Assembly: GCA_902594485.1 (NCBI GenBank)
Contig: CACJMJ010000001.1
Location: 70,574 to 134,573 of the forward strand
Reading direction: 5' to 3'
Source: an uncultured Bacteroidota bacterium
GTDB taxonomy: Bacteria; Bacteroidota; Bacteroidia; Flavobacteriales; Flavobacteriaceae
Length of the DNA stretch: 64,000 bases
Every line of letters begins with the position of its first letter. The stretch's first letter is position 1. Made by a program: the position numbers and the translations under genes. Below, one piece after another: positions 37,832-45,463 of this stretch. The notes beneath the pieces are model-generated. The model ran no database searches. It had not been told where the DNA came from and was given only the letters and a program-made list of their open reading frames with translations.

Positions 37832-37839
37832 CAAAGTTA
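37832..37839 (-). promoter_or_regulatory. Candidate -7 box for ppc
   Basis: Reads TAACTTTG on the minus strand, an exact TAnnTTTG match, 19 bases before the ppc ATG. The remaining 85 bases to the next gene contain no exact box for the opposite strand. Confidence 0.5.
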
Positions 37840-37924
37840 ACACTTAGTAATTTAATTATTACGTAATATTTGGTTGATAAGAACTTTTTTTATATTAGAG
37901 AAAATTATAACTAATAATTAAGCT

Positions 37925-38479
37925 ATGGCAAGAACTCCTTCAAATATGATTTCTCTTGGATCTATTGCTCCAGATTTTAATCTAATGGATGTAACTTCTG
38001 ACTCTAATTTTTCTTTAAAAGAAAACAAAGGAACTATTGGAACAATTATAATGTTTATCTGTAATCATTGTCCATATGTTAAGCATGTAAACCCTACAAT
38101 AAGTAAATTGGCTAAACAATACCTAAGTGATGAAATAAAATTTATTGCTATCTCAAGTAATGATGTCAATAATTATCCTGAGGATAGTCCTGAAAAAATG
38201 AAAAAAAATGCTATTGAAAATGATTTTAATTTCCCGTATCTGTATGATGAGAGTCAAGAGGTAGCTAAAGCATATGATGCAGCATGTACTCCTGATTTTT
38301 ATCTATATGATGACAATCTAAAATTAGTTTACAGAGGACAACTTGATGATTCTAGACCTGGTAACGAAATTGAATCCAATGGAAACGATATTAGAAATGC
38401 AATTGATTGTCTTATTAATGGTATTGAAAATAATGATCTACAGAAACCAAGTATTGGCTGTAATATAAAATGGAAGTAA
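37925..38479 (+). CDS. Thioredoxin-fold (AhpC/TSA-like) protein
   Basis: A 184-residue cytoplasmic thioredoxin-fold protein without a signal peptide. It has a CxxC motif, CNHC at 46-49 in FICNHCPYVKHV, and the downstream CTPDFYLYD with the cis-proline. This N-H-C arrangement is typical of a widespread thioredoxin-family group of unknown partner. The threonine dehydratase start overlaps its end by 10 bases. Confidence 0.88.
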   Translation: MARTPSNMISLGSIAPDFNLMDVTSDSNFSLKENKGTIGTIIMFICNHCPYVKHVNPTISKLAKQYLSDEIKFIAISSNDVNNYPEDSPEKMKKNAIENDFNFPYLYDESQEVAKAYDAACTPDFYLYDDNLKLVYRGQLDDSRPGNEIESNGNDIRNAIDCLINGIENNDLQKPSIGCNIKWK

Positions 38480-39411
38480 AAAAAATAGATTTAATAGATT
38501 GTCATAATCGTATTAAACCATTTATTCATAATACTCCTGTCTTAACATCAAGTTATATTAATGAAATAACAGGTGCTGAAGTTTATTTTAAATGTGAAAA
38601 TTTTCAAAAAATGGGTGCATTTAAAATGAGAGGAGCAGCAAATGCGATTCTTAAACTCTCTGATGAGCAGAAAAGTAACGGTGTTGTTACTCATTCTTCA
38701 GGGAATCATGCTCAGGCAATTTCACTCGCTGCAAAAAAAATTGGAATAAAGGCGTATATAGTTATGCCATCAAATGCTCCTGAAATAAAAAAAGAGGCTG
38801 TTAAAGGTTATGGCGGGGAGTTAATTGAATGTGAATCAAGTCTTGAGGCTAGAGAAGCTGCAGCAAAAGATGTAGTGCATTCTAAGAGTGCTACTTTTAT
38901 TCATCCTTCAAATAATATAGATGTAATAATAGGACAAGCTACTGCTTCTAAAGAACTTATTGAACAATATGGTTCTCTTGATCATATATTAGTTCCAATA
39001 GGTGGTGGTGGACTCATAGCTGGAAGTGCCTTGGCAGCTAAATATTTTGGAGATGATTGCTCAATAATTGGAACAGAACCTTTTGAAGTAGATGATGCGT
39101 ATAGATCTTTAATAAGTGGTAAAATTGAGACTAATATTACTACTAACACTATTGCTGATGGTTTAAGAACTCAGCTTGGAGATAAAAATTTTCCTATTAT
39201 TCTTAATGAAGTAAAAAAAATTATAAGAATTACAGAAGATGAGATAATTGATTCAATGAAATTAATTTGGCAACGCCTTAAAATAATATGTGAACCGTCA
39301 TGTTCACTTCCACTAGCTGGAATCTTAAAAAATAAAGATGAGTTTAAAGGAAAAAAAATCGGAGTTATAATTACAGGTGGAAATATAGATTTAGATAATC
39401 TTCCTTTTTAA
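38470..39411 (+). CDS. Threonine/serine dehydratase (PLP-dependent, IlvA/serine-racemase family)
   Basis: A 313-residue fold-type II PLP enzyme. The Schiff-base lysine K52 is in GAFKMRGAAN, HSSGNHAQAIS binds the substrate carboxylate and VPIGGGGLIAG holds the phosphate. It lacks the C-terminal ACT regulatory domain, so it is the short catabolic-type threonine/serine dehydratase or a serine racemase; sequence alone does not decide. Its TAA overlaps the stop of the next gene on the other strand. Confidence 0.9.
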   Translation: MEVKKIDLIDCHNRIKPFIHNTPVLTSSYINEITGAEVYFKCENFQKMGAFKMRGAANAILKLSDEQKSNGVVTHSSGNHAQAISLAAKKIGIKAYIVMPSNAPEIKKEAVKGYGGELIECESSLEAREAAAKDVVHSKSATFIHPSNNIDVIIGQATASKELIEQYGSLDHILVPIGGGGLIAGSALAAKYFGDDCSIIGTEPFEVDDAYRSLISGKIETNITTNTIADGLRTQLGDKNFPIILNEVKKIIRITEDEIIDSMKLIWQRLKIICEPSCSLPLAGILKNKDEFKGKKIGVIITGGNIDLDNLPF

Positions 39412-39842
39412 GAAAGTTTTCTATAACCCCATAATGAGACTAAAAACATAAGAATACTTCCCCAACCAAGGTAAATAAAAGGAGAGCTAGGGATAAGGAA
39501 ATATGCCATAGCCTGAGCAGATGATACCATTGTCCCTATACAAATCAGTAAGTTTTTTGCAAAGGCTTTATTTTCAATAAATTTTGTTTTAGTAAAAGAG
39601 AGTATAAAAAGACCAATTATAGAAACCCAAAGACCAAAGAAACGATAGATTTGCTTAAGATATCCAGGGAGAGTCTCATTAATTTCTTCATTAAATAATC
39701 GATCGAAAGTCATATTAAGCCTTTCTTCATTTGCAACTTTATCGAGCATCCAAGGCTCATCAACTAGCATCCATCTTAATCCAAGAATAATAAAAATGAT
39801 TCCTAATGTTACTATTGGTATTAAAAATATTTTCTTTGTCAT
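39408..39842 (-). CDS. Hypothetical four-helix membrane protein, start adjoining tRNA-Val
   Basis: A 144-residue protein I do not recognise, with four predicted membrane helices (about 5-23, 67-86, 95-115, 120-140) and a polar loop rich in Glu/Asp between the first two. The frame stays open upstream, but that part is a translation of the tRNA-Val gene (it reads GLEHYLDRVGVTGSNPVSPT), so the true start is the ATG at 39842. Only two bases separate it from the mature 3' end of the tRNA, so it is probably cotranscribed and released by tRNA processing. Confidence 0.75.
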   Translation of the reverse strand: MTKKIFLIPIVTLGIIFIILGLRWMLVDEPWMLDKVANEERLNMTFDRLFNEEINETLPGYLKQIYRFFGLWVSIIGLFILSFTKTKFIENKAFAKNLLICIGTMVSSAQAMAYFLIPSSPFIYLGWGSILMFLVSLWGYRKLS

Positions 39843-39844
39843 AG

Positions 39845-39919
39845 TGGGTGATACTGGATTCGAACCAGTGACCCCTACCCTGTCAAGGTAGTGCTCTAAA
39901 CCAACTGAGCTAATCACCC
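39845..39919 (-). tRNA. tRNA-Val (anticodon GAC)
   Basis: A complete 75-base cloverleaf on the minus strand: acceptor GGGTGAT pairing with ATCACCC and discriminator A, D-arm GCTC/GAGC, anticodon stem CTACC/GGTAG with loop TTGACAG (anticodon GAC), and T-arm ACTGG TTCGAAT CCAGT. The terminal CCA is not encoded. A -7 box (TAAATTTG) lies eight bases upstream. Confidence 0.95.
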
Positions 39920-39924
39920 AAGCA

Positions 39925-39956
39925 TTGCAAATTTAAAAGATTTCTTTATACTTTTG
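39925..39956 (+). promoter_or_regulatory. Promoter of the flavin reductase gene (-33 and -7 boxes)
   Basis: TTG at 39925-39927 is followed after 21 bases by TACTTTTG at 39949-39956. The ATG at 39961 is only four bases past the box, so a nearly leaderless mRNA is expected. Confidence 0.6.
39928..39935 (-). promoter_or_regulatory. Candidate -7 box for tRNA-Val
   Basis: Reads TAAATTTG on the minus strand, an exact TAnnTTTG match eight bases before the mature tRNA 5' end. It gives an internal calibration: the start site must lie within eight bases of the box. Confidence 0.6.
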
Positions 39957-39960
39957 ATTA

Positions 39961-40578
39961 ATGAAACATTTATCTAAAAAAGACTTTGACGATTTACAGA
40001 AATTTTACAGAATTAATCTCATAAATTCATGTACGGGGTATAAATCTGCAAATCTTATTGGCAGTATTTCAAAAGAAGGTGTTGAAAATGTAGCTGTCTT
40101 TAGTTCTATTACACATTTAGGCAGTAATCCTGCAATGCTTGGATATATTTTAAGACCGACAACTGTTCCTAGAAACACATTTAAAAATATTAAGGAAACT
40201 AAATTGTTTACAGTTAACCATATAGTTAGTGACATAATTAATGATGCTCATCATACAAGTGCAAAGTATCCAGAAGAAATATCTGAATTTGATAAAACTA
40301 ATCTTGAGCAGGAATATAGAGATGGGTGCAAAGCACCTTTTGTTAAAGGGTCGCCAGTTCAGTTAGTTTGTAAATATCTTAATGAATACAATATTGAAGA
40401 AAATGGGACAATACTTGTAGTTGCTTCTATTGAAGAACTATATTTTAATGAAAATCTAATAAGTGATTCAGGATTTCTTCAATTAGATAAAGGGAATGTA
40501 GTTACAGTTAATGGTTGTGATGGATATGCACTACCTAGTTTATTAAATAGATTTGAATATCAAAGACCTAAAAAATAG
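39961..40578 (+). CDS. Flavin reductase-like protein
   Basis: A 205-residue protein of the flavin reductase-like FMN-binding split-barrel family. Recognisable blocks are VAVFSSITHLGSNPAMLGYI, RPTTVPRNTFKNI and TVNHI, with a short insert in the middle. Members reduce FMN with NAD(P)H or are FMN-bound oxidoreductases of unknown partner; no monooxygenase partner is nearby. The methyltransferase ATG follows its stop directly. Confidence 0.88.
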   Translation: MKHLSKKDFDDLQKFYRINLINSCTGYKSANLIGSISKEGVENVAVFSSITHLGSNPAMLGYILRPTTVPRNTFKNIKETKLFTVNHIVSDIINDAHHTSAKYPEEISEFDKTNLEQEYRDGCKAPFVKGSPVQLVCKYLNEYNIEENGTILVVASIEELYFNENLISDSGFLQLDKGNVVTVNGCDGYALPSLLNRFEYQRPKK

Positions 40579-41217
40579 ATGGACTTTATCTCTGAAAAAA
40601 TAGCTGAATATCTCTCGCAAAACTCTGATAAAGAACCAGAAATTTTATCAAAACTCAATAAAGAGACACATCAAAAAATTCTTCAACCAAGGATGTTGAG
40701 TGGTCATATTCAAGGAAGGTTTTTAAGTTTAATATCTAAAATTAAGTCACCGCTTCAAATACTTGAAATAGGAACATATACTGGTTATGGCACTTTGTGT
40801 CTTGCAGAAGGTTTAGCGACTAATGGAAAAATTTTCACTATTGATAGAAATGAAGAACTTATTAATATTCAAAACAAATACTTTGAAGAAAGTGGAAATA
40901 GAGATAAAATAGTTCAACTTACTGGAAATGCAATTGATATATTAATGAATCTTGATGAAAATTTTGATCTTATCTTTATTGACGCTGATAAAGAAAATTA
41001 TATAAAATACTTTGAAATAGTCTCAAATAAATTAAATCCAAATGGAATAATAATATCTGATAATGTTTTATGGTCAGGCAAAGTAGTTGAGGAAAGTGAT
41101 GGAGACCAAGAGACAAATACTTTAAAAAAATTTAATAGCCTTTTGAGCAAAGATGAAAGATTTGAAACTATAATTCTCCCTCTTAGAGATGGTCTTTCTA
41201 TTTCAAGATTAATTTAA
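40579..41217 (+). CDS. SAM-dependent O-methyltransferase (caffeoyl-CoA-type family)
   Basis: A 212-residue class I methyltransferase with motif I ILEIGTYTGYGTL (about 65-77), FTIDRNEEL, the metal-binding FIDADKEN and ISDNVLWSGKV, matching the cation-dependent O-methyltransferase family 3 seen in many bacteria. Natural substrate unknown. It overlaps tatA on the other strand by nine bases. Confidence 0.88.
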   Translation: MDFISEKIAEYLSQNSDKEPEILSKLNKETHQKILQPRMLSGHIQGRFLSLISKIKSPLQILEIGTYTGYGTLCLAEGLATNGKIFTIDRNEELINIQNKYFEESGNRDKIVQLTGNAIDILMNLDENFDLIFIDADKENYIKYFEIVSNKLNPNGIIISDNVLWSGKVVEESDGDQETNTLKKFNSLLSKDERFETIILPLRDGLSISRLI

Positions 41218-41502
41218 GTCTCTTTTTATTGAGTCTTTGAGATCATCAAAATCTTTTTTGATGTCACTGACGCTATCTTTTAAATCTTTAGTCACAGATT
41301 CTGTTGGATTCTTCATATCAGTGTTTTTTGATATTTCTGTTTTTATTTCGTTTGTAGCTTGCCTTATTTGAGTCATACCTTTTGCCAATCCTTTTGCAAT
41401 TGAAGGAATTTTATCTGCTCCAAATACTAACAAGACAATAAAAAAGACAAAAACTAACTCTGCCCCACTAATGAATAAAGTCATAATATCAAAACTAATC
41501 AT
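41209..41502 (-). CDS. tatA: Twin-arginine translocase subunit TatA/TatE
   Basis: A 97-residue protein with an N-terminal membrane helix (about 13-27), the Phe-Gly hinge at 27-28 (VFGADKIP) and an amphipathic helix (SIAKGLAKGMTQIRQATNEIK), then a charged tail. This is the TatA pattern, the oligomeric pore subunit of the twin-arginine system. tatC is not nearby. Its ATG overlaps the TGA of the upstream carboxypeptidase-like gene (ATGA). Confidence 0.9.
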   Translation of the reverse strand: MISFDIMTLFISGAELVFVFFIVLLVFGADKIPSIAKGLAKGMTQIRQATNEIKTEISKNTDMKNPTESVTKDLKDSVSDIKKDFDDLKDSIKRDLN

Positions 41503-42275
41503 AAATTCAACCTCTTAAAATTTTTTTTAAAATATTCTATTACTATTGTGTAATTACCCATTTTAAATTCTTCTTCAATAGGGAAGTTTTGAAATGTAGA
41601 TGTTACAAAATCATGAATAGAACTTTCTTCGAGCTCAAACTCATCAATAAAAAATCTAAGGCCATAAAACTTTATAATTTGATCTATTATATTGAAATCA
41701 TTTTTAAATTCAATTTCTTTTCTCTTCTGTTTGTAATATCCTGATATCCAATTATACATCCTCTCTATATCTAAACCACCCACTAATGGTGCAAGTAAGA
41801 CCTCTTTTACTAATTGTGAGTTGGAAGGAATATCCTCTTTTCTAATCCCTGTAAATCCAGGTATACCTAAATCATCAAAGTTTAAATTTTTTATAACACC
41901 AGAATTTTGAAGATCATTTAAGAGGTTTCCAGATAAACCACTTGAGTTTAGAATTACTTCATCTAATTCATTTACAAACTCCTCTAAATAAATTGTTAAT
42001 GATACCGAATCAAAAATGTCTTGATCTACAATTATTTTTTTTCTTTTAAATTGAATACCTGAGAATATAAGTTCATCATTAATATCTACTAGGATTTTAA
42101 AATTTCCCTCAGAGTCAGTTATTGTAGCATCGTCAGATGTGATATTTAAAACATGTATTCCTTCAATAGAATATGAGTTGTCATTATAAACTACACCCTC
42201 AATTATTTTTTGATTTTCTGATTGTGAAAAGGAACTGAATGATATTAAAAGGAAAACAAAAATAAATTTTCTCAT
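41499..42275 (-). CDS. Secreted carboxypeptidase-regulatory-like domain protein, copy 2
   Basis: A 258-residue protein with a signal peptide (about 1-18) and a CarboxypepD_reg-like beta-sandwich (about 24-100) ending in ELDEVIL (103-109). In SusC/TonB-dependent receptors the same sandwich and an LDEVVV strand precede the plug and barrel; here a helical C-terminal region of about 150 residues replaces the barrel. It is a diverged paralogue of its upstream neighbour. Likely periplasmic; function unknown. Confidence 0.8.
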   Translation of the reverse strand: MRKFIFVFLLISFSSFSQSENQKIIEGVVYNDNSYSIEGIHVLNITSDDATITDSEGNFKILVDINDELIFSGIQFKRKKIIVDQDIFDSVSLTIYLEEFVNELDEVILNSSGLSGNLLNDLQNSGVIKNLNFDDLGIPGFTGIRKEDIPSNSQLVKEVLLAPLVGGLDIERMYNWISGYYKQKRKEIEFKNDFNIIDQIIKFYGLRFFIDEFELEESSIHDFVTSTFQNFPIEEEFKMGNYTIVIEYFKKNFKRLNL

Positions 42276-42997
42276 TCAACCCTAAGTTCTTTATATGTAT
42301 CTGATTTATTTAGTAAATAGTCAATTAACAGAAATTGATTCTTTTTTATTATTAACTGCTTAATTTCTGGATCGAGATCTAATTGTAATAAAAAATCATT
42401 TACCTCAAAAAATTCTAACTTAAGAATATCAGTAAAAAAATTTTCTTCTAAAATAAGTGGGAGAGCCTCACTTGGTAGAATACTAAGTTTTTCTTCTTCT
42501 GATTTAGAATCAACGAGAGAAGACAGAAGTTTAAAGATATTCACAAAGTTGAGTCCATTTACAACTTGTCTATTGTCAGTAAGTATATTTTCAATTTTGG
42601 TAGATTTATCAGCTAAATAATCAAAACCTTTAAATTGTTCTTCTTTTAAGTCTAAAAACTTATCAGTATCATCAGGAGTAATAACCACTTCATCTAATTC
42701 TCTAACTCTTTGATTTATTTGAACAATTAATCTTTTATTTTTTAATATTTCATCATTTACTCTAACTGTTCTAATTATGTATTGAACTGAAGAAAAGATT
42801 ATTTCATCACCTTCTTTTGCAAAAATTTCAAATTCTCCTTGATCATTAGTTATAGTTGATGTTTGGGAAGTATTGTTTATAACATTAGCTGCAGGCACAT
42901 TGATATTTCTATATATGACTTTTCCCTGGATTAATTCTCTTTCTTGAGAAAAACTAAACTGTGCTAGAGCAAGTAATAAAATTATTTTTTTAAACAT
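42272..42997 (-). CDS. Secreted carboxypeptidase-regulatory-like domain protein, copy 1
   Basis: A 241-residue paralogue of the next gene: signal peptide ending near residue 18, CarboxypepD_reg-like domain (about 22-98) and ELDEVVI at 100-106, followed by a Glu/Leu-rich helical C-terminal part. Identity between the two copies is limited to the domain pattern (GxV, FxI, DExIFSxxQ, ELDEVxx). Its TGA overlaps the next start (ATGA), so the pair is coupled. Confidence 0.8.
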   Translation of the reverse strand: MFKKIILLLALAQFSFSQERELIQGKVIYRNINVPAANVINNTSQTSTITNDQGEFEIFAKEGDEIIFSSVQYIIRTVRVNDEILKNKRLIVQINQRVRELDEVVITPDDTDKFLDLKEEQFKGFDYLADKSTKIENILTDNRQVVNGLNFVNIFKLLSSLVDSKSEEEKLSILPSEALPLILEENFFTDILKLEFFEVNDFLLQLDLDPEIKQLIIKKNQFLLIDYLLNKSDTYKELRVE

Positions 42998-43005
42998 CAG
43001 CTTTT

Positions 43006-43031
43006 GATTTATTTAAATTTACAAATAAATC
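43006..43031. repeat. AT-rich 9-bp inverted repeat between yaaA and the carboxypeptidase-like genes
   Basis: GATTTATTT and its complement AAATAAATC are separated by eight bases. It lies 22 bases after the yaaA stop and nine bases before the next start on the minus strand. It is not followed by a T run, so I do not call a terminator. It could be an operator or a hairpin; in such A+T-rich DNA chance occurrence is possible. Confidence 0.25.
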
Positions 43032-43052
43032 AATGATAAGTTCAATATATAA

Positions 43053-43808
43053 TTATCTAACAAATACTGGCTCTAAAGGATTACTGGTTTCATCATGACT
43101 GAACATGTATCCAGAAGAGTTGAAACCCTCAATATCTGATATAGTCTTGATGTTATTATCTATTAAATATCTTGTCATTAACCCTCTAGCTTTTTTGGCA
43201 TAAAATGAAATAATTTTAAGCTTTCCATTCTTAAAATCCTTGAATTGTGGTGAAACTATAGTATTAGGAATAATTGTTCTATCAATCACAGAGAAATATT
43301 CATTACTAGCAAGATTTATAATAAAATCATCCTCATTTATTTCCTCTAATAATGAATTTGTAACATTCTCTTTCCAGAATTCATATAAATTTTTTGAACC
43401 ATTAATAGAAATTTTAGTTCCCATTTCAAGTCTATACGCTTTAATCTTATCAAATGGTTTTAGGATCCCATAAAGACCAGATAGTATTCTTAATGAATCT
43501 TGAAGTTTTTGATGATTAGACTCATTAATAGTATTAACATCAATACCATCATAAACATCACCGTTAAAAGCGAAAATGGCTTCTTTTTCGTTTGAGTTAT
43601 TATTTTTAAAATCTTGATTTCTAGACCAATTTAGCTCACTCAATTTAGGTGATATGCTCATAAGGTTAGAAAGGTCTGGCACAGATATATCTTTAATTAT
43701 ATCATTTATCTGATTTGCCTGATCAGTAAATATAGGTTTGGAGCTGAGACTTGTTTCAACTTTGCTATCGAAGTCAAGTGACTTTGCAGGAGAAATAAGA
43801 ATTTTCAT
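43053..43808 (-). CDS. yaaA: Peroxide stress protein YaaA (DUF328)
   Basis: A 251-residue DUF328 protein starting MKILISPAKSLDF, the family N-terminus, with AFNGDVYDGI, RILSGLYGILKPFDKIKAYRLEMG, INLASNEYF and the C-terminal KKARGLMTRY and FNSSGY segments. In E. coli YaaA lowers intracellular iron during hydrogen peroxide stress and has DNA-binding activity; the enzymatic basis is not settled. It follows rluD by 14 bases on the same strand. Confidence 0.93.
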   Translation of the reverse strand: MKILISPAKSLDFDSKVETSLSSKPIFTDQANQINDIIKDISVPDLSNLMSISPKLSELNWSRNQDFKNNNSNEKEAIFAFNGDVYDGIDVNTINESNHQKLQDSLRILSGLYGILKPFDKIKAYRLEMGTKISINGSKNLYEFWKENVTNSLLEEINEDDFIINLASNEYFSVIDRTIIPNTIVSPQFKDFKNGKLKIISFYAKKARGLMTRYLIDNNIKTISDIEGFNSSGYMFSHDETSNPLEPVFVR

Positions 43809-43822
43809 TTTTTATTTCAAAT

Positions 43823-44854
43823 TTATAAATTTTTATGTTTAGAATAAAGCCTCCATTTGTTAATTACGGAGTTCATATCTTCAGGAATTTCAGAATCAAA
43901 TGAAATTTTTTCATTTGATTTAGGATGAGTGAAACCTAATGTTTTTGCATGAAGTGCCTGTCTTGGTAGAAGTCTAAAGCAATTGTCTACAAACTGTTTG
44001 TATTTTGTATATACAGTTCCTTTTAAAATTTTATCACCTCCATATCTTTCATCATTAAATAGTGTATGACCAATATGCTTCATATGAACCCTAATCTGGT
44101 GTGTTCTTCCAGTTTGAAGCTTACAACTTATAAGAGTAACATAACCAAACCTTTCAATTACTTTATAATTTGTTATAGCATCTTTTCCACCATCAATATC
44201 TTCATATACTATCATTTGAAGTCTATTTTTTGGATTTCTTCCTATTGGGGCATTAATTTGTCCTTCATCATCCTTAACATCTCCCCAAACTAATGCATAA
44301 TATTCTCTTTCTACACTTTTTTTAAAAAATTGCTTTGCTAAAAGCGTCATTGATATCTCTGTTTTTGCAATTACAAGAAGACCTGATGTGTCCTTATCAA
44401 TCCTATGGACTAGGCCAGGCCTATTTGAAGAGTTATTTGGAAGATTATCAAAATGATATAGTAAGGCGTTGATTAGTGTTCCAGAGTAATTTCCATGACC
44501 TGGATGAACAACCATTCCACTTTCTTTATTAATAATTATTATGTAATCGTCTTCATACACTATATCTAGATCTATCTTCTCTGGGGTTAAAAGATTTTCG
44601 TATGGCGGATGAGTAAAAAGAATTCTTATTTCATCATTCTTTTTTACTTTATAACTAGATTTTACAATTTTATCATTTACTCTTATAGACCCCTCTTTTG
44701 CTGCTTTTTGAATTTTATTTCTTGTTGCATTTTCAATTCTGCTCATAAGAAATTTATCAATCCTTAAGGGTTCTTGCCCTGAATCAATTTTAAATGAAAA
44801 GTGTTCATGGAGCTCTTGTTCAAAGTCTTCCTCTCTTGAGTTATCTTTCTCCAT
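43823..44854 (-). CDS. rluD: RluD-type 23S rRNA pseudouridine synthase
   Basis: A 343-residue RluA-family synthase: an S4 RNA-binding domain (about 28-85) and the catalytic domain with HRIDKDTSGLLV, whose aspartate (D153) is the nucleophile, and GRTHQIRVHM. The S4 domain and overall length favour RluD, which modifies helix 69 of 23S rRNA. I use the ATG at 44854; a TTG two codons upstream is also possible. It overlaps the PASTA gene by 14 bases. Confidence 0.92.
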   Translation of the reverse strand: MEKDNSREEDFEQELHEHFSFKIDSGQEPLRIDKFLMSRIENATRNKIQKAAKEGSIRVNDKIVKSSYKVKKNDEIRILFTHPPYENLLTPEKIDLDIVYEDDYIIIINKESGMVVHPGHGNYSGTLINALLYHFDNLPNNSSNRPGLVHRIDKDTSGLLVIAKTEISMTLLAKQFFKKSVEREYYALVWGDVKDDEGQINAPIGRNPKNRLQMIVYEDIDGGKDAITNYKVIERFGYVTLISCKLQTGRTHQIRVHMKHIGHTLFNDERYGGDKILKGTVYTKYKQFVDNCFRLLPRQALHAKTLGFTHPKSNEKISFDSEIPEDMNSVINKWRLYSKHKNL

Positions 44855-45392
44855 TTCCAAGAATTAAATCTATTTCTGAATTCATTGGAATTTTTTGACC
44901 AGGTAATATCTTTTCACCTAGATATAAAACATCTAAAACCATATCCTTTCCAATATTATCAACATAACTGTAATCTCTAACTTTAAACCCAAGTGCAGTA
45001 AGGATAGACTCAGCGTTTCTTTTTGTTATCTGAATTACATTTGGGAGTGAAACTTTTTGAAAATTTTTAGGGTTGACATTTAAGTATATCTTCCTATTTT
45101 TTTTCACTAGCTCTAATTCTTTTGGTATTTGAGATATGACTGAATAGTTTGGGATATTTACAAAAAACTTCGAAGAGTCCAATACTTCATATCTTAATTT
45201 ATTGTTATCAAGGATACTTATTGCTTCGTCAAGATTTTTTCCAGCTAAATATGGAACTTCTATATATCTATTATGCTTAGTATAGATTTTAAGGGAATTA
45301 TACACCAAAAAAAATACTATAAATATGATAACTAACATCAGGAATATCTGCTTAGCTAACGAGTTACTTTTAAAATGATCCAAAATTTTCAT
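44841..45392 (-). CDS. Stand-alone PASTA-domain membrane protein
   Basis: A 183-residue bitopic protein: cytoplasmic N-terminus, one membrane helix (about 15-36) and two extracytoplasmic PASTA domains (about 43-107 and 113-180; VPYLAGKNLDEAISILDNNKL and LPNVIQITKRNAESILTALG show the repeated pattern). PASTA domains bind peptidoglycan or muropeptides. It has no kinase or transpeptidase domain. Because the division PBP in this window lacks PASTA, this protein could supply that function in trans, but that is inference. ddl is divergent. Confidence 0.85.
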   Translation of the reverse strand: MKILDHFKSNSLAKQIFLMLVIIFIVFFLVYNSLKIYTKHNRYIEVPYLAGKNLDEAISILDNNKLRYEVLDSSKFFVNIPNYSVISQIPKELELVKKNRKIYLNVNPKNFQKVSLPNVIQITKRNAESILTALGFKVRDYSYVDNIGKDMVLDVLYLGEKILPGQKIPMNSEIDLILGNGER

Positions 45393-45417
45393 TTTGATAA
45401 TTTAATGTAAATATACT

Positions 45418-45433
45418 AAGACATAATTGTCTT
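45418..45433. promoter_or_regulatory. Palindrome in the PASTA/ddl divergent region
   Basis: AAGACATAATTGTCTT: six-base arms around TAAT. It covers the candidate -33 TTG of ddl (45427-45429) and lies midway between two divergent cell-wall genes. This is the place and shape of an operator for a dimeric regulator; no regulator is identified. Confidence 0.35.
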
Positions 45434-45455
45434 TTAATATATTGACTTACATTTG
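45427..45455 (+). promoter_or_regulatory. Promoter of ddl (-33 and -7 boxes)
   Basis: TTG at 45427-45429 and TACATTTG at 45448-45455 are 18 bases apart. The ddl ATG is eight bases beyond the -7 box. Confidence 0.6.
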
Positions 45456-45463
45456 AAAATAAT

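Noticed and set aside
39843-39917. In-frame N-terminal extension of the hypothetical membrane protein across the tRNA
   Set aside because: It is a translation of tRNA-Val (it ends GVTGSNPVSPT, the familiar product of a translated T-arm), so the start was moved to 39842.
45397-45415. TATATTTA as a -7 box for the PASTA gene
   Set aside because: One mismatch from the consensus at the last, important G; not strong enough to list.
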